The notes under the pieces were generated by a model, which saw only the letters and a list, made by a program, of their open reading frames with translations, made no database searches and was not told the origin of the DNA. The position numbers and the translations under genes are program-made. From Polynucleobacter sp. JS-Polo-80-F4 (GTDB lineage: Bacteria; Pseudomonadota; Gammaproteobacteria; Burkholderiales; Burkholderiaceae), in NCBI RefSeq assembly GCF_018881965.1, contig NZ_JACVPI010000001.1:1556018-1620017 (forward strand): a stretch of 64,000 nt of DNA, in the 5' to 3' direction. Of the stretch, positions 36,199-47,289 are shown piece by piece (position 1 is the first letter of the stretch; each line of letters starts with the position of its first letter).

Positions 36199-37977
36199 AT
36201 GACTGCAATTCAAAAATCATTGCCACGCCGCCGTTTTGATGCGGTGATTATTGGTGCGGGCGGCTCAGGCATGCGTGCTTCATTGCAGTTGGCTGAAGCC
36301 GGCTTGAATGTTGCCGTGCTTACTAAGGTATTCCCAACACGCTCACACACTGTTGCTGCGCAAGGTGGTATCGGCGCTTCATTGGGTAATATGAGTGAAG
36401 ACAATTGGCACTATCACTTCTATGACACCATCAAAGGTTCTGACTGGTTAGGTGACCAAGACGTGATCGAGTTCATGTGCCGCGAAGCTCCAAAAGTAGT
36501 TTATGAGTTAGAGCACTTTGGTATGCCTTTTGACCGTAATCCAGATGGCACGATTTATCAGCGTCCATTCGGTGGCCACACAGCAAACTATGGCGAGAAG
36601 CCAGTACAACGTGCTTGTGCTGCTGCTGACCGTACTGGTCATGCAATGTTGCACACTTTGTATCAGCGTAACGTGCGCGCAAAGACGAATTTCTTTGTTG
36701 AGTGGTTGGCGCTAGATTTGATTCGTGATGATGCTGGCGATGTAGTTGGTGTGACAGCACTCGAAATGGAAACCGGTCAGGTATACATCTTGGAAGCCAA
36801 GGTTGTGATGATGGCAACCGGTGGCGCAGGTCGTATTTGGGATGCATCTACTAACGCCTTTATTAATACTGGCGACGGTATGGGCTTGGCTGCTCGTGCA
36901 GGCATTCCATTGGAAGATATGGAATTCTGGCAATTCCACCCAACTGGCGTAGCTGGTGCGGGCGTATTGTTAACAGAAGGTTGCCGCGGCGAAGGCGGTA
37001 TCTTGCGTAATAAGGATGGCGAGCGTTTCATGGAACGTTATGCGCCAACTTATAAAGATTTGGCACCACGCGATTTCGTATCACGCTGTATGGACCAAGA
37101 AATCAAAGAAGGGCGCGGTTGTGGCCCTAATGGTGACTATGTTGTGCTCGATTTGACGCACATTGGCGCTGAGACAATTATGAAGCGTTTGCCATCTGTG
37201 TATGAAATTGGCATTAACTTTGCAAACGTTGATGTAACCAAAGAACCCATTCCAGTAGTGCCAACTATTCACTATCAGATGGGTGGCATTCCTACGAACA
37301 TCCATGGTCAGGTAGTTGTGCCAGCAAACGGCATTCATAATGAAATCGTGAATGGCTTGTATGCCATTGGTGAGTGTTCATGTGTATCTGTCCACGGCGC
37401 TAATCGCTTGGGCACGAACTCATTGCTCGACCTCTTGGTATTTGGCCGTGCCGCTGGTAACCATATCGTTAGCTTGAATCTGAAGGATCGCGAGTTCAAG
37501 GCCTTGCCTAAAAATGCTGGTCAGCAAACTTTGGAGCGTATTGCCAAGTTGGATAACTCCACTTCTGGTGAATATGCACAAGACGTTGCAAATGATATTC
37601 GTAAGTGCATGCAGAAATACGCTGGCGTATTCCGCAATCAAGAGTTGATGGACGAAGGTGTTCGTCAAATGGCTAAATTGACTGAGCGCGCTAAGCACTT
37701 ATGGGTTAAGGACAAGTCTGAGATCTTCAATACAGCACGTATTGAGGCTTTGGAAGTGGCTAACTTGGTTGAGACTGCAAACGCAACCATGATTTCTGCA
37801 GCTGCTCGTAAAGAGAGTCGTGGTGCGCATTCGCATGATGACCATCAAGAGCGTGACGATGAGAATTGGATGAAGCATACCCTTTGGTATAGCGAGGGAA
37901 ATAAGCTGACTTACAAGCCAGTGGTATTGAAGCCTTTAACTGTTGAGTCCTTCCCACCTAAAGAACGTACTTTCTAA
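36199..37977 (+). CDS. sdhA: Succinate dehydrogenase flavoprotein subunit
   Basis: 592 residues. The FAD motif is VIIGAGGSGMRASLQLAEAG and the covalent flavin attachment site is H50 in PTRSHTVAAQGGI. Substrate-site residues are visible in HPTGVAGAGVLLTEGCRGEGG and the ROYAL RxP region (TYKDLAPRDFVSR). NRLGTNSLLDLLVFGRAAG and the HTLWY C-terminal segment complete the match. I start at the ATG at 36199, not the upstream frame that overlaps sdhD. It oxidises succinate to fumarate at complex II. Confidence 0.98.
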   Translation: MTAIQKSLPRRRFDAVIIGAGGSGMRASLQLAEAGLNVAVLTKVFPTRSHTVAAQGGIGASLGNMSEDNWHYHFYDTIKGSDWLGDQDVIEFMCREAPKVVYELEHFGMPFDRNPDGTIYQRPFGGHTANYGEKPVQRACAAADRTGHAMLHTLYQRNVRAKTNFFVEWLALDLIRDDAGDVVGVTALEMETGQVYILEAKVVMMATGGAGRIWDASTNAFINTGDGMGLAARAGIPLEDMEFWQFHPTGVAGAGVLLTEGCRGEGGILRNKDGERFMERYAPTYKDLAPRDFVSRCMDQEIKEGRGCGPNGDYVVLDLTHIGAETIMKRLPSVYEIGINFANVDVTKEPIPVVPTIHYQMGGIPTNIHGQVVVPANGIHNEIVNGLYAIGECSCVSVHGANRLGTNSLLDLLVFGRAAGNHIVSLNLKDREFKALPKNAGQQTLERIAKLDNSTSGEYAQDVANDIRKCMQKYAGVFRNQELMDEGVRQMAKLTERAKHLWVKDKSEIFNTARIEALEVANLVETANATMISAAARKESRGAHSHDDHQERDDENWMKHTLWYSEGNKLTYKPVVLKPLTVESFPPKERTF

Positions 37978-37994
37978 GCGAAGAGAAATAGAAA

Positions 37995-38699
37995 ATGAGT
38001 GATATCCGTATATTCGAAATTTACCGCTACGATCCAGATGTCGATGCTGCTCCACGCATGGAACGCTATGAGTTAGAACTCACTGGTGAGCGTATGTTGT
38101 TGGACGCTTTGATTTCTTTGAAGAAGCAAGATGAAACGATTTCTTATCGTCGTTCATGCCGTGAAGGTGTGTGCGGTTCAGATGCAATGAACATTAACGG
38201 TAAAAATGGTTTGGCTTGTTTGACCAATATGTTGACTTTGCCTAAGGTCATCACATTGCGCCCATTGCCTGGCTTGCCAGTAGTGCGCGACTTGATCGTC
38301 GACATGACATTGTTCTTCAAACAATATCTATCTATCAAGCCTTACTTGGTAAATGACAATCCAGCTCCTGAAAAAGAGCGTCTCCAAAGCCCAGAAGAGC
38401 GTGAAGAGTTGAACGGTTTGTACGAGTGCATCTTGTGCGCATCATGCTCAACTTCATGCCCATCATTTTGGTGGAATCCAGATAAGTTCGTTGGTCCGGC
38501 TGGCTTATTGCAGGCCTATCGCTTCATTGCAGATAGCCGTGATGAAGACACTAATCAGCGCTTGGATAACTTGGAAGACCCATACCGCTTGTTCCGTTGC
38601 CACACCATCATGAATTGCGTAGATGTATGTCCTAAGCACTTGAATCCAACCAAGGCAATTGGCAAGATCAAGGAGTTGATGGTTCGCAGGGCAGTATGA
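37995..38699 (+). CDS. sdhB: Succinate dehydrogenase iron-sulfur subunit
   Basis: 234 residues. The [2Fe-2S] Cys are in [22 protein letters not shown], and the [4Fe-4S]/[3Fe-4S] ligands in [16 protein letters not shown] and [22 protein letters not shown]. It passes electrons from SdhA to the quinone. Its stop overlaps the sdhE start (ATGA). Confidence 0.98.
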   Translation: MSDIRIFEIYRYDPDVDAAPRMERYELELTGERMLLDALISLKKQDETISYRRSCREGVCGSDAMNINGKNGLACLTNMLTLPKVITLRPLPGLPVVRDLIVDMTLFFKQYLSIKPYLVNDNPAPEKERLQSPEEREELNGLYECILCASCSTSCPSFWWNPDKFVGPAGLLQAYRFIADSRDEDTNQRLDNLEDPYRLFRCHTIMNCVDVCPKHLNPTKAIGKIKELMVRRAV

Positions 38700-38965
38700 C
38701 CCTCGGTAATGCAGAGTTATATCGTCTAAAGAGTGATGCTCGCAGGGGCTTACTAGAGAACGATTTAATTCTGCAGCGCTTCTTTGAGCGTTACGGCACT
38801 CAATTAAGTGTAGAAGACGGAAGGGTTTTGAGCCAGTTATTGGCCTTAGATGACAACGACTTAATGGACTTATTAATTGGTCGTAAAGACTCAGTAGCAA
38901 GTTTGGAGAAAGAGATGCAAGCCGACTCTTTCAAAATGATTTTACAAAGGCTGAGAGAGAAGTAA
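38696..38965 (+). CDS. sdhE: FAD assembly factor SdhE
   Basis: An 89-residue protein of the SdhE/YgfY/Sdh5 family. [26 protein letters not shown] carries the RRGxxExD motif that binds SdhA and promotes covalent flavinylation. It overlaps the end of sdhB by four bases, so it is translationally coupled to its target complex. gltA follows after 82 bases. Confidence 0.95.
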   Translation: MTLGNAELYRLKSDARRGLLENDLILQRFFERYGTQLSVEDGRVLSQLLALDDNDLMDLLIGRKDSVASLEKEMQADSFKMILQRLREK

Positions 38966-39047
38966 TTCAGCGGTTGGGTGCAGTGGCTGTATAGACGCAT
39001 GAACGAATAGTGTATTAATCATAATTTTGAATGACTAAGGATTAGAA

Positions 39048-40361
39048 ATGATTGAATCGGACATCAAGGCAAAACTCTCGTTTTCGGATGGCACGCCAGA
39101 TATTGATCTGCCAATTTACAAAGGGACAGTTGGTCCTGACGTAATCGACATTCGTAAGCTTTATGGTCAGACTGGTAAGTTCACCTACGATTCAGGCTTC
39201 TTATCTACGGCGTCTTGTAATAGCAAAATTACCTACATCGACGGCGATAAAGGTGAGTTGCTCTATCGCGGCTATCCAATTGAAGATTTGGCGCACAACT
39301 GCGACTTCTTGGAGACTTGCTACTTATTGATTAACGGTGAGTTGCCAAACGCTACCGAGAAAAAAGATTTTGAAAATATGGTCATGCACCACACCATGGT
39401 TCATGAGCAAATGCAGTTCTTCTTGCGTGGCTTCCGCCGTGATGCACATCCAATGTCTGTATTGACTGGCTTGGTTGGGGCAATGGCTGCCTTCTATCAT
39501 GACGCGATTGATTACAGTCAGCCTAAGGCGCGCGAAATTGCGCAAATTCGTTTAATTGCGAAGATGCCTACTTTGGTTGCCATGGCATATAAATATTCCG
39601 TAGGACAACCATTTATCTATCCAGATAACTCTTTGTCATACACGGCAAACTTTATGCGCATGATGTTTGCAACACCATGTGAAGAGTACAAAGTAAACCC
39701 AGTATTGGTTCGCGCTTTGGATCGCATCTTCACATTGCATGCAGACCATGAGCAAAATGCTTCAACTTCAACTGTCCGCTTGTGCGGTTCATCAGGCACC
39801 AATCCATTTGCTGCTATCTCAGCTGGTATTGCTTGCCTATGGGGCCCAGCACACGGTGGTGCAAACGAAGCCTGCTTGCAGATGTTGAATGAGATCCAGG
39901 CTAACGGCGGCGTAGACAAGATTCATGAATTCATCGCTCAAGTAAAAGATAAGAACTCAAGCGTTCGCTTGATGGGCTTTGGTCATCGCGTTTACAAAAA
40001 CTTTGACCCACGCGCGAAGTTGATGCGTGAAACTTGCTATGAAGTATTAAATGAGCTCGGTCTCCAAGATGATCCATTGTTCAAGCTTGCAATGACTCTT
40101 GAGAAGATCGCTTTGGAAGATGAATACTTTGTGAGTCGCAAACTCTATCCAAACGTAGACTTCTATTCAGGAATCGTGCAACGTGCACTTGGTATCCCAA
40201 CAGAAATGTTCACCTGTATTTTTGCATTGGCAAGAACAGTAGGTTGGATTGCTCAGTGGGAAGAAATGATTACTGACCCTGAGTACAAGATTGGTCGTCC
40301 ACGTCAGTTGTACGTTGGTGAAACAACCCGCAAGGTTCCAAACATCTCAGTTCGTAAATAA
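39048..40361 (+). CDS. gltA: Citrate synthase, type II
   Basis: A 437-residue hexameric-type citrate synthase: [39 protein letters not shown], the active-site His in [25 protein letters not shown] and [14 protein letters not shown], and Asp in [16 protein letters not shown]. It condenses oxaloacetate and acetyl-CoA, linking the PDH operon product to the adjacent TCA genes. Confidence 0.98.
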   Translation: MIESDIKAKLSFSDGTPDIDLPIYKGTVGPDVIDIRKLYGQTGKFTYDSGFLSTASCNSKITYIDGDKGELLYRGYPIEDLAHNCDFLETCYLLINGELPNATEKKDFENMVMHHTMVHEQMQFFLRGFRRDAHPMSVLTGLVGAMAAFYHDAIDYSQPKAREIAQIRLIAKMPTLVAMAYKYSVGQPFIYPDNSLSYTANFMRMMFATPCEEYKVNPVLVRALDRIFTLHADHEQNASTSTVRLCGSSGTNPFAAISAGIACLWGPAHGGANEACLQMLNEIQANGGVDKIHEFIAQVKDKNSSVRLMGFGHRVYKNFDPRAKLMRETCYEVLNELGLQDDPLFKLAMTLEKIALEDEYFVSRKLYPNVDFYSGIVQRALGIPTEMFTCIFALARTVGWIAQWEEMITDPEYKIGRPRQLYVGETTRKVPNISVRK

Positions 40362-40378
40362 GGTAATTAAGGTCACTC

Positions 40379-41788
40379 ATGTCTCGTACGCTTTATGAAA
40401 AATTGTGGGATGACCACGTTGTTTACTCTGAAGAAGATGGCACAGCCACGATTTATATCGACCGTCAGTTGCTTCATGAGGTAACCAGTCCTCAGGCATT
40501 TGAAGGATTGAATTTGGCTGGCCGTCCAGTTTGGCGCATATCCGCCAATTTGGCAGTTTCTGACCACAACGTACCAACAACAGATCGCTCAGAAGGAATC
40601 GCTGATCCAATTTCTAAGTTACAAGTAGATACCTTGGATCAGAACTGTGATGCCTTTGGTATTACTCAATACAAAATGAATGACACCCGCCAAGGGATTG
40701 TTCATGTCATCGGGCCGGAGCAGGGCGCCACTCTGCCTGGTATGACTGTCGTTTGTGGCGACTCCCATACAAGTACTCATGGCGCCTTTGGTGCCTTGGC
40801 TTTTGGTATTGGCACTTCTGAAGTCGAGCATGTATTGGCAACTCAAACCTTGCTCATGAAAAAGAGCAAGAACATGTTGGTGCGTGTTGATGGTCGTTTG
40901 CAACCAGGTTCAACCGCTAAAGATATCGTACTTGCTGTTATCGGCAAGATTGGTACTGCGGGCGGAACTGGCTACACCATTGAGTTTGCTGGTGAAGCGA
41001 TTCGCAACCTTTCCATGGAAGGTCGCATGACAGTTTGCAATATGGCAATTGAAGCTGGCGCCCGCGCTGGTTTAGTTGCTGTAGATGAGACTACGATTGA
41101 ATACATACAAGGTCGCCCATACGCACCTAAGGGCCCTGCGATGTTGCAAGCATTGCAATATTGGAGAACCTTGCATTCAGATGCTGATGCTAAGTTCGAT
41201 GCAGTAGTAGAGTTGCGCGCAGAAGAAATTGCTCCACAAGTGACTTGGGGTACATCGCCTGAAATGGTACTTGCTATTAGCGAACGTGTTCCTGATCCAG
41301 AAAAAGAACGCGATCCAAACAAGCGCTCAGCAATGGAGCGTGCTTTGGAGTACATGAATCTCGTGCCCAATACACCGTTGAGCAGTATTGCAATTGATAA
41401 AGTATTTATTGGCTCTTGCACCAATAGCCGCATCGAAGATATGCGTGCTGCTGCTAAGGTAGTTGATCGCCTTGGTAAAAAAGTAGCGGCGAATGTCAAA
41501 TTAGCATTAGTGGTACCTGGTTCTGGTTTGGTAAAAGCCCAGGCAGAACGTGAAGGTCTAGATCGTATCTTCAAAGCTGCTGGCTTTGAATGGCGTGAGC
41601 CTGGTTGTTCTATGTGTTTGGCGATGAATGCTGATCGCCTCGAGCCGGGTGAGCGCTGTGCCTCAACATCCAATCGTAATTTCGAGGGCCGTCAAGGCAA
41701 CGGTGGTCGCACCCATTTGGTTAGTCCTGCTATGGCAGCTGCTGCTGCGATTGAAGGCCACTTTGTTGACGTTCGTAAGATTTCATAA
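40379..41788 (+). CDS. leuC: 3-isopropylmalate dehydratase large subunit
   Basis: A 469-residue aconitase-family subunit. The substrate motif [33 protein letters not shown] is present. The [4Fe-4S] ligands are in [13 protein letters not shown] and [13 protein letters not shown]. With LeuD it isomerises 2-isopropylmalate to 3-isopropylmalate in leucine synthesis. A small lipoprotein gene separates it from leuD. Confidence 0.98.
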   Translation: MSRTLYEKLWDDHVVYSEEDGTATIYIDRQLLHEVTSPQAFEGLNLAGRPVWRISANLAVSDHNVPTTDRSEGIADPISKLQVDTLDQNCDAFGITQYKMNDTRQGIVHVIGPEQGATLPGMTVVCGDSHTSTHGAFGALAFGIGTSEVEHVLATQTLLMKKSKNMLVRVDGRLQPGSTAKDIVLAVIGKIGTAGGTGYTIEFAGEAIRNLSMEGRMTVCNMAIEAGARAGLVAVDETTIEYIQGRPYAPKGPAMLQALQYWRTLHSDADAKFDAVVELRAEEIAPQVTWGTSPEMVLAISERVPDPEKERDPNKRSAMERALEYMNLVPNTPLSSIAIDKVFIGSCTNSRIEDMRAAAKVVDRLGKKVAANVKLALVVPGSGLVKAQAEREGLDRIFKAAGFEWREPGCSMCLAMNADRLEPGERCASTSNRNFEGRQGNGGRTHLVSPAMAAAAAIEGHFVDVRKIS

Positions 41789-41800
41789 GGAAACCGAGCA

Positions 41801-42007
41801 ATGAAATTTTCTTCACTCTCTTTGATTTCTAGGTTGGCAATTATTGGCGCCGTTGGAGTCATTATTTCTGCCTGTAGTAGCACCATGGAAGGTGTTGGCA
41901 AAGACTTGCAGAATATGGGAACGTCCATGGGTGGATCGAGCAACACACAACAAAACAATCAATCACAAACCAAGGGTAAAGATGTTGTCATTACCCCTGT
42001 GAAGTAA
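41801..42007 (+). CDS. Entericidin-type small lipoprotein
   Basis: 68 residues. An N-terminal membrane segment (LAIIGAVGVIISACSS) has a lipobox (ISAC) with the acylated Cys near residue 26. STMEGVGKDLQNMGTSMG is the entericidin/EcnAB-like core, followed by a Gln/Asn-rich hydrophilic tail. Entericidins form a small antidote/toxin lipoprotein family in E. coli; single copies between leuC and leuD recur in Burkholderiales as I remember, with unknown role. It is co-directional with 12- and 32-base gaps to its neighbours, so it is within the leu operon. Confidence 0.85.
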   Translation: MKFSSLSLISRLAIIGAVGVIISACSSTMEGVGKDLQNMGTSMGGSSNTQQNNQSQTKGKDVVITPVK

Positions 42008-42039
42008 TTAATAAGTGCAAATAGAATAAAAGTCGAATC

Positions 42040-42687
42040 ATGGAAAAATTTACGGTATACAAAGGTTTAGTTGCTCCGCTTAATCGCGAGAACGTGGATA
42101 CCGATGCCATTATTCCGAAGCAGTTTCTAAAATCTATCAAGAAGACGGGCTTTGGTCAAAACCTCTTTGATGAATGGCGTTATCTTGATCATGGTGAGCC
42201 CGGTCAAGATTGCAGTACGCGTCCCATCAACCCCGACTTTGTTCTCAACCAACCACGCTATAAAGGCGCAGGGATTTTGTTGGCACGCAAAAACTTTGGC
42301 TGCGGTAGTTCGCGTGAACACGCCCCTTGGGCCTTGGATCAATTTGGCTTTAGAGCCGTAATTGCCCCTAGCTTTGCAGATATTTTCTACAACAACTGCT
42401 TCAAAAACGGTGTTTTACCGATCGTTTTGACTGAAATGCAGGTTGATCATCTTTTTAATGAAACCCAAGCTTTTAACGGCTATCAATTAACAATCGATTT
42501 AGACGCTCAGCAGGTGGTTACCCCTGATGGCACGGCTTATAGCTTTGAAGTGGCTCCCTTTAGGAAGTATTGCCTGCTCAACGGCTTAGACGATATTGGC
42601 TTAACTCTGCAACATGCAGATAAAATCAAGGCTTATGAAGCCGAGCGCATTCTCAAAATGCCTTGGCTTGCTACACAATTGCCGTAA
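42040..42687 (+). CDS. leuD: 3-isopropylmalate dehydratase small subunit
   Basis: 215 residues: [31 protein letters not shown] at the N-terminus, then [46 protein letters not shown], the swivel-domain substrate loop. It pairs with LeuC. It lies 23 bases before leuB. Confidence 0.98.
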   Translation: MEKFTVYKGLVAPLNRENVDTDAIIPKQFLKSIKKTGFGQNLFDEWRYLDHGEPGQDCSTRPINPDFVLNQPRYKGAGILLARKNFGCGSSREHAPWALDQFGFRAVIAPSFADIFYNNCFKNGVLPIVLTEMQVDHLFNETQAFNGYQLTIDLDAQQVVTPDGTAYSFEVAPFRKYCLLNGLDDIGLTLQHADKIKAYEAERILKMPWLATQLP

Positions 42688-42710
42688 TTTCGTTGATTTA
42701 AAGGCCTTTC

Positions 42711-43781
42711 ATGAAAATTGCAGTCCTACCGGGCGATGGTATCGGCCCGGAAATCGTTGCCCAAGCCGTTCGAGTGCTCCAAGCGCTTGGCCCTAAATTT
42801 GATTTAGAGGAAGCACCAGTTGGTGGTGCTGCTTATGACGTTGCTGGCCATCCTTTGCCACCAGCCACATTAGAGTTGGCTAAAAAAGCAGATGCTATTT
42901 TGTTTGGCGCAGTCGGTGATTGGAAATACGACACACTTGCACGCGAACTACGTCCTGAACAGGCCATTTTAGGTTTACGTAAGCATCTCCAACTATTTGC
43001 GAACTTCAGACCTGCTATTTGCTACCCAGAACTCACGGCTGCATCAAGTCTTAAACCAGAAATTATTGGCGGCTTGGACATTTTGATTGTGCGCGAGCTC
43101 AATGGTGATATTTACTTTGGTCAGCCACGTGGTATTCGTACTTCAGAGTTGCCTTTATTTAAGGGTGCGCGTGAAGGCTTTGACACCATGCATTACAGCG
43201 AACCAGAAGTAGAGCGCATTGGTCATGTTGCATTTGAAGCAGCGCGTAAGCGTGGCAAAAAAGTATGTAGCGTAGATAAAGCCAACGTTTTGGAAACTTC
43301 GCAGCTCTGGCGCGAGGTGATGATTCGCGTTTCTAAAGAGTACCCAGATGTTGAGTTATCTCATATGTATGTAGATAACGCTGCTATGCAATTGGTAAAA
43401 GCGCCTAAAGCATTTGATGTGGTAGTAACTGGCAATCTCTTTGGTGACATCTTGTCTGATGAGGCTGCTATGTTGACTGGCTCTATTGGTATGTTGCCAT
43501 CTGCATCCCTAGATAAGAACAACAAAGGCTTATATGAGCCAAGTCATGGTTCAGCGCCTGACATTGCTGGCAAGGGTATTGCTAATCCATTGGCAACCAT
43601 TTTGTCTGCTGCAATGATGTTGCGTTATTCCTTGGGCATGCCTGCAGAGGCAGATCGTATTGAAAAAGCGGTACAGAAAGTATTGGCGCAAGGATTACGT
43701 ACTGCCGATATCTACACCGAAGGCACGAAAAAGGTATCAACGGTTGAAATGGGCGATGCTGTAGTTGCAGCGTTAGCTTAG
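42711..43781 (+). CDS. leuB: 3-isopropylmalate dehydrogenase
   Basis: 356 residues: [47 protein letters not shown], the [37 protein letters not shown] catalytic/metal segment and [19 protein letters not shown] for NAD binding. It oxidatively decarboxylates 3-isopropylmalate. Co-directional with leuC and leuD. Confidence 0.98.
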   Translation: MKIAVLPGDGIGPEIVAQAVRVLQALGPKFDLEEAPVGGAAYDVAGHPLPPATLELAKKADAILFGAVGDWKYDTLARELRPEQAILGLRKHLQLFANFRPAICYPELTAASSLKPEIIGGLDILIVRELNGDIYFGQPRGIRTSELPLFKGAREGFDTMHYSEPEVERIGHVAFEAARKRGKKVCSVDKANVLETSQLWREVMIRVSKEYPDVELSHMYVDNAAMQLVKAPKAFDVVVTGNLFGDILSDEAAMLTGSIGMLPSASLDKNNKGLYEPSHGSAPDIAGKGIANPLATILSAAMMLRYSLGMPAEADRIEKAVQKVLAQGLRTADIYTEGTKKVSTVEMGDAVVAALA

Positions 43782-43843
43782 TAGAAAAAGCGAAAACATT
43801 AATTCTTATTTAAGAAAACAAATTCACTAGATAGTTAATCATC

Positions 43844-45001
43844 ATGGCAAATACAAATACACCTTTGGTTGGTTTAGTTGGCTGGCGCGGTATGGTTGGT
43901 AGCGTTCTCATGGAGCGCATGCTTGCCGAGAAAGATTTTGATCTCATCGAGCCTGTATTTTTTAGTACCAGCCAAGCGGGTGGTGAAGTGCCGCTCCTCA
44001 ATGGTAAAAAAGTGACTAAGAGTGAAAGCACTTTGCAAAATGCCAATGACATTGCAGCATTGTCACGTTGCGACATCATTCTGACTTGCCAAGGTGGTGA
44101 TTACACCAATGAGATCTTCCCTAAATTGCGTGCAGCAGGGTGGAATGGCCACTGGATTGATGCAGCTAGCGCATTGCGTATGAAAGATGATGCGGTATTG
44201 ATTTTGGATCCTGTCAATCGTCCAGTAATTGATAAGGCTTTGGCTTCAGGTGGTAAGAATTGGATCGGCGCCAATTGCACTGTGAGTTTGATGATGATCG
44301 CTATGGGCGGTTTGGTTAAGGCTGACATGGTTGAGTGGATCAGCGCGATGACTTATCAAGCTGCTTCTGGTGCTGGTGCACAAAATATGCGCGAGCTATT
44401 GCTACAGATGGGTGCCTTGCGCGACAGCGTAGCTACTGAGTTGGCTGATCCATCCTCTTGGATATTAGATATTGATCGCAAAGTGACTGAGACATTGCGC
44501 TCAGCCGATTTTCCGAAAAAGAACTTCCGTAATACTGCATTAGCGGGTAGTTTGATTCCGTGGATCGACGTACCAGTTGAGAATGGTCAAACTAAAGAAG
44601 AGTGGAAGGGTGGCGCTGAGTTCAATAAGATTTTGGGTCGTCCGGCATTCCGCACTCCTGGCAGTATTCCAGTTGATGGTTTATGTGTACGCGTAGGCGC
44701 GATGCGCTGCCATTCACAAGGTTTAACTGTAAAGCTCAAAAAAGATATTCCGCTCAAAGAGATTGAGGCGATCTTGGCTGCTGATAATCAATGGGTCAAA
44801 GTGGTTCCGAATGATCGTGAAACTACTGAGCGTGATTTGTCGCCTGCAGCAGTAAGCGGTACATTAACTGTGCCTATCGGCCGTTTACACAAAATGGCAA
44901 TGGGCCCAGAGTACTTAGGTGCTTTCACGGTTGGCGATCAACTCTTGTGGGGTGCTGCCGAGCCATTGCGCCGTATGCTGCGTATCTTGCTTGAGAAGTA
45001 A
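43844..45001 (+). CDS. asd: Aspartate-semialdehyde dehydrogenase
   Basis: 385 residues of the longer proteobacterial Asd form: [19 protein letters not shown] (NADP motif), [31 protein letters not shown], the active-site Cys in [16 protein letters not shown], and the catalytic His in [15 protein letters not shown]. It makes aspartate semialdehyde for lysine, diaminopimelate, threonine and methionine. Confidence 0.98.
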   Translation: MANTNTPLVGLVGWRGMVGSVLMERMLAEKDFDLIEPVFFSTSQAGGEVPLLNGKKVTKSESTLQNANDIAALSRCDIILTCQGGDYTNEIFPKLRAAGWNGHWIDAASALRMKDDAVLILDPVNRPVIDKALASGGKNWIGANCTVSLMMIAMGGLVKADMVEWISAMTYQAASGAGAQNMRELLLQMGALRDSVATELADPSSWILDIDRKVTETLRSADFPKKNFRNTALAGSLIPWIDVPVENGQTKEEWKGGAEFNKILGRPAFRTPGSIPVDGLCVRVGAMRCHSQGLTVKLKKDIPLKEIEAILAADNQWVKVVPNDRETTERDLSPAAVSGTLTVPIGRLHKMAMGPEYLGAFTVGDQLLWGAAEPLRRMLRILLEK

Positions 45002-45011
45002 TTCAACTTCT

Positions 45012-46397
45012 ATGTCTCGTATTAGCCAGCTAGGCTTATTAAAGCTTCTTTGCTTTGTTTTGCTTAGTTGGTCTGCTGTAGCTGGCGCAATCACCCTAGG
45101 TGCTCCACAGCTACAGTCGCGTCCTGGTGAGCCACTACGCATAGAAATTCCGATTCGGGTGGGGACGGATGAGCAGAGTGCCTTATCTACTCTAAATGTA
45201 GCAATGCCCAATAAGCTAGCTTACGAGCGTTTAGGAATTTCTCAAAAGATTCTTGAGCTCAATCCACAGGCGATGGTTTACCGTAATCGCCAAGAGCAAC
45301 TCATGGTGCTGGTTGAGACTGTGAATTCAGTTCCGATGACTGATGATCCATTCTTCGATGTGCTAGTGAACCTCAATTGGGCAAGCGGTAGCCTTACAAA
45401 AACATTTACATTGCTACTGGGTGACGTGCAGAAGGTAACGGTAAAGCCTGGTCAAACATTGTCTGAGATTGCCGCCATCATTGCACCTCAATTGGATGGC
45501 GCTACTTTAGATCAAACCATGATGGCTTTATACAAAGCCAACCCTGATGCCTTTGCCAGTGGCAGTATTAATCGTTTGGCTGCTGGCGCTGAACTAACAA
45601 AACCAAGCCAGGCTCTATTGCGTTCGATCAGTCCTGCAGAAGCAAATCAGTTTGTTGCCGATGCTAATGAGCAGTGGCGCAAAGAGCATGGTGATAAGGA
45701 GGCGGCTACAGGCTCTTCCAAATCCACTAACGCTAAATCTACCGAAGCTTCACCTAGGGACCGTCTCAAGATTGGTTCGAGCGCTGATGGTAACGAACAA
45801 GAGCGTCGCTATACAGAAGAGTTGGTAGCTCAGGAGAAAATGCTGGAGCAAACCAAAGCTCGCGTTGCTGAGCTAGAAAAGAATATCGCTGATCTACAAA
45901 AACTACTGGATAAATCTAAAGAGAAGAAAGCGGTAGACAATAATTTTGGCTTGAGCGGATTTGGTCCGGCCATACTGGCGATTGCGTTAATTGCATTGAC
46001 TGGTTTATTGCTGTGGGGCTTAGCTCGCAATGCTCGACGCTCAGAGCTGCCAAGCTTTCACGCGGATGCTCACCCTGTAGCCAAAGATGAAAAGCTTGCA
46101 GTAGGTACTCATTTTGAAATGCCAGCTCGCGCAAAGGCATTGTTTGAAGGAATCGATCTCGATCTTACAAAACCTGCAAAAGAAGTGCCTGCAGCAGTAA
46201 GTATTCCTGTAGCCAATCCTTTGGCTGATACCTTACGTGTCAAGTTGAATTTAGCGCGCGCCTACATCACGATTGAGGACTTTTCTGCAGCTAAAAAGTC
46301 TTTGGATGAAGTGCTCCGAATGAGTAATTCGGTTGACCCTGCAATTACGATTGAAGCGCAGGGTTTGTTGGCAGAGATTTCGCATCGTAATACCTAG
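45012..46397 (+). CDS. FimV-like protein with LysM and C-terminal TPR-like domain
   Basis: 461 residues. The signal peptide (LLCFVLLSWSAVAGA) leads into ITLGAPQLQSRPGEPLRIEIPI, the FimV N-terminal domain. A LysM-like motif follows (VTVKPGQTLSEIAAIIAPQL, about 147-200), then a coiled coil near 270-310 (TEELVAQEKMLEQTKARVAELEKNIADLQKLL). One membrane helix is at about 317-337, and the C-terminal FimV domain (LRVKLNLARAYITIEDFSAAKKSLDEVL) ends it. Larger FimV proteins organise cell poles and type IV pili. This one is short (Pseudomonas FimV exceeds 900). The asd-fimV-truA order is a conserved betaproteobacterial arrangement. I start at the ATG at 45012, 11 bases after asd. Confidence 0.88.
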   Translation: MSRISQLGLLKLLCFVLLSWSAVAGAITLGAPQLQSRPGEPLRIEIPIRVGTDEQSALSTLNVAMPNKLAYERLGISQKILELNPQAMVYRNRQEQLMVLVETVNSVPMTDDPFFDVLVNLNWASGSLTKTFTLLLGDVQKVTVKPGQTLSEIAAIIAPQLDGATLDQTMMALYKANPDAFASGSINRLAAGAELTKPSQALLRSISPAEANQFVADANEQWRKEHGDKEAATGSSKSTNAKSTEASPRDRLKIGSSADGNEQERRYTEELVAQEKMLEQTKARVAELEKNIADLQKLLDKSKEKKAVDNNFGLSGFGPAILAIALIALTGLLLWGLARNARRSELPSFHADAHPVAKDEKLAVGTHFEMPARAKALFEGIDLDLTKPAKEVPAAVSIPVANPLADTLRVKLNLARAYITIEDFSAAKKSLDEVLRMSNSVDPAITIEAQGLLAEISHRNT

Positions 46398-46400
46398 ATT

Positions 46401-47264
46401 ATGCGCATAGCCCTTGGCCTCCAGTACAACGGCAGCTTATATTCAGGCTGGCAAACGCAGGTCAATCACAATACGGTACAAGACCAATTAGAAAAAGCGA
46501 TATCTGCTTTTGTAGGCGAGCAATCCAGTGCTCAATGTCCTATCCATACCATTACTGCTGGCAGAACCGATACTGGTGTGCATGCGCTAGGGCAGGTGGT
46601 GCACTTTGATACCAATGTAGAGCGCGAAGACTTTTCATGGGTGAGGGGAGTGAATTCTTTTCTGCCGTCATCGATTGTGGTGAACTGGGCAAAGCCAGTT
46701 AGTGATGAGTTCAGTGCGCGCTTTTCTGCTTATGAACGTGAATATATTTATGCCTTACAAGCAGGTCCTTGTCGTTCGCCAATGGCTGATTCACGTGCTG
46801 GCTATTTAATGTTGCCGCCAAATCAGTGGCTTAATGTTGAGGCGATGAAAAAATCAGCCGAGTGTTTAATTGGGCAGCATGACTTCAGCTCATTTAGATC
46901 ATCGGAGTGCCAGAGCAAGACTCCGATTAAAACGATTTATTCGATTGAGATTATTTCTGAGCAGCCATGGCTGTATTTTCGGATTCGGGGTAATGCCTTC
47001 TTGCATCATATGATTCGTAATGTGGTTGGCTGTTTTTTACAGATAGGCCAAGATAGACAAAAGCCCGAATGGATGGCCGAAGTCTTGGCAGCAAAGAATA
47101 GGCAAATCGCAGCTCCTACATTTATGGCGGATGGTTTGTATTTGGCCAAAATCACCTACCCTGAGGAATTTGCCATTCCGCAGCCTTGGCTAGAAAACTC
47201 TTGGCTGCCAGCCCAGGTCATCGGAAAGCCAAATAAAGAGCAAAAGAAAGCGCAAGGGAAATAA
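46401..47264 (+). CDS. truA: tRNA pseudouridine(38-40) synthase
   Basis: 287 residues: [19 protein letters not shown] at the start, the catalytic Asp in [30 protein letters not shown], and [17 protein letters not shown]. It modifies U38-40 in the anticodon arm of tRNAs. It starts three bases after the FimV-like stop and ends with a basic tail ([11 protein letters not shown]). Confidence 0.96.
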   Translation: MRIALGLQYNGSLYSGWQTQVNHNTVQDQLEKAISAFVGEQSSAQCPIHTITAGRTDTGVHALGQVVHFDTNVEREDFSWVRGVNSFLPSSIVVNWAKPVSDEFSARFSAYEREYIYALQAGPCRSPMADSRAGYLMLPPNQWLNVEAMKKSAECLIGQHDFSSFRSSECQSKTPIKTIYSIEIISEQPWLYFRIRGNAFLHHMIRNVVGCFLQIGQDRQKPEWMAEVLAAKNRQIAAPTFMADGLYLAKITYPEEFAIPQPWLENSWLPAQVIGKPNKEQKKAQGK

Positions 47265-47289
47265 AGGCCCTTGGCCTTATCATTCATTT

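Noticed and set aside
40972-41673. 233-codon minus-strand open frame within leuC
   Set aside because: It lies wholly opposite leuC motifs, shows no family signature and has no independent ribosome site. It is a shadow of a codon-biased gene.
41801-42007. Entericidin toxin-antidote pair
   Set aside because: Only one small lipoprotein gene is present; no second open frame with a lipobox lies in the leuC-leuD gap.
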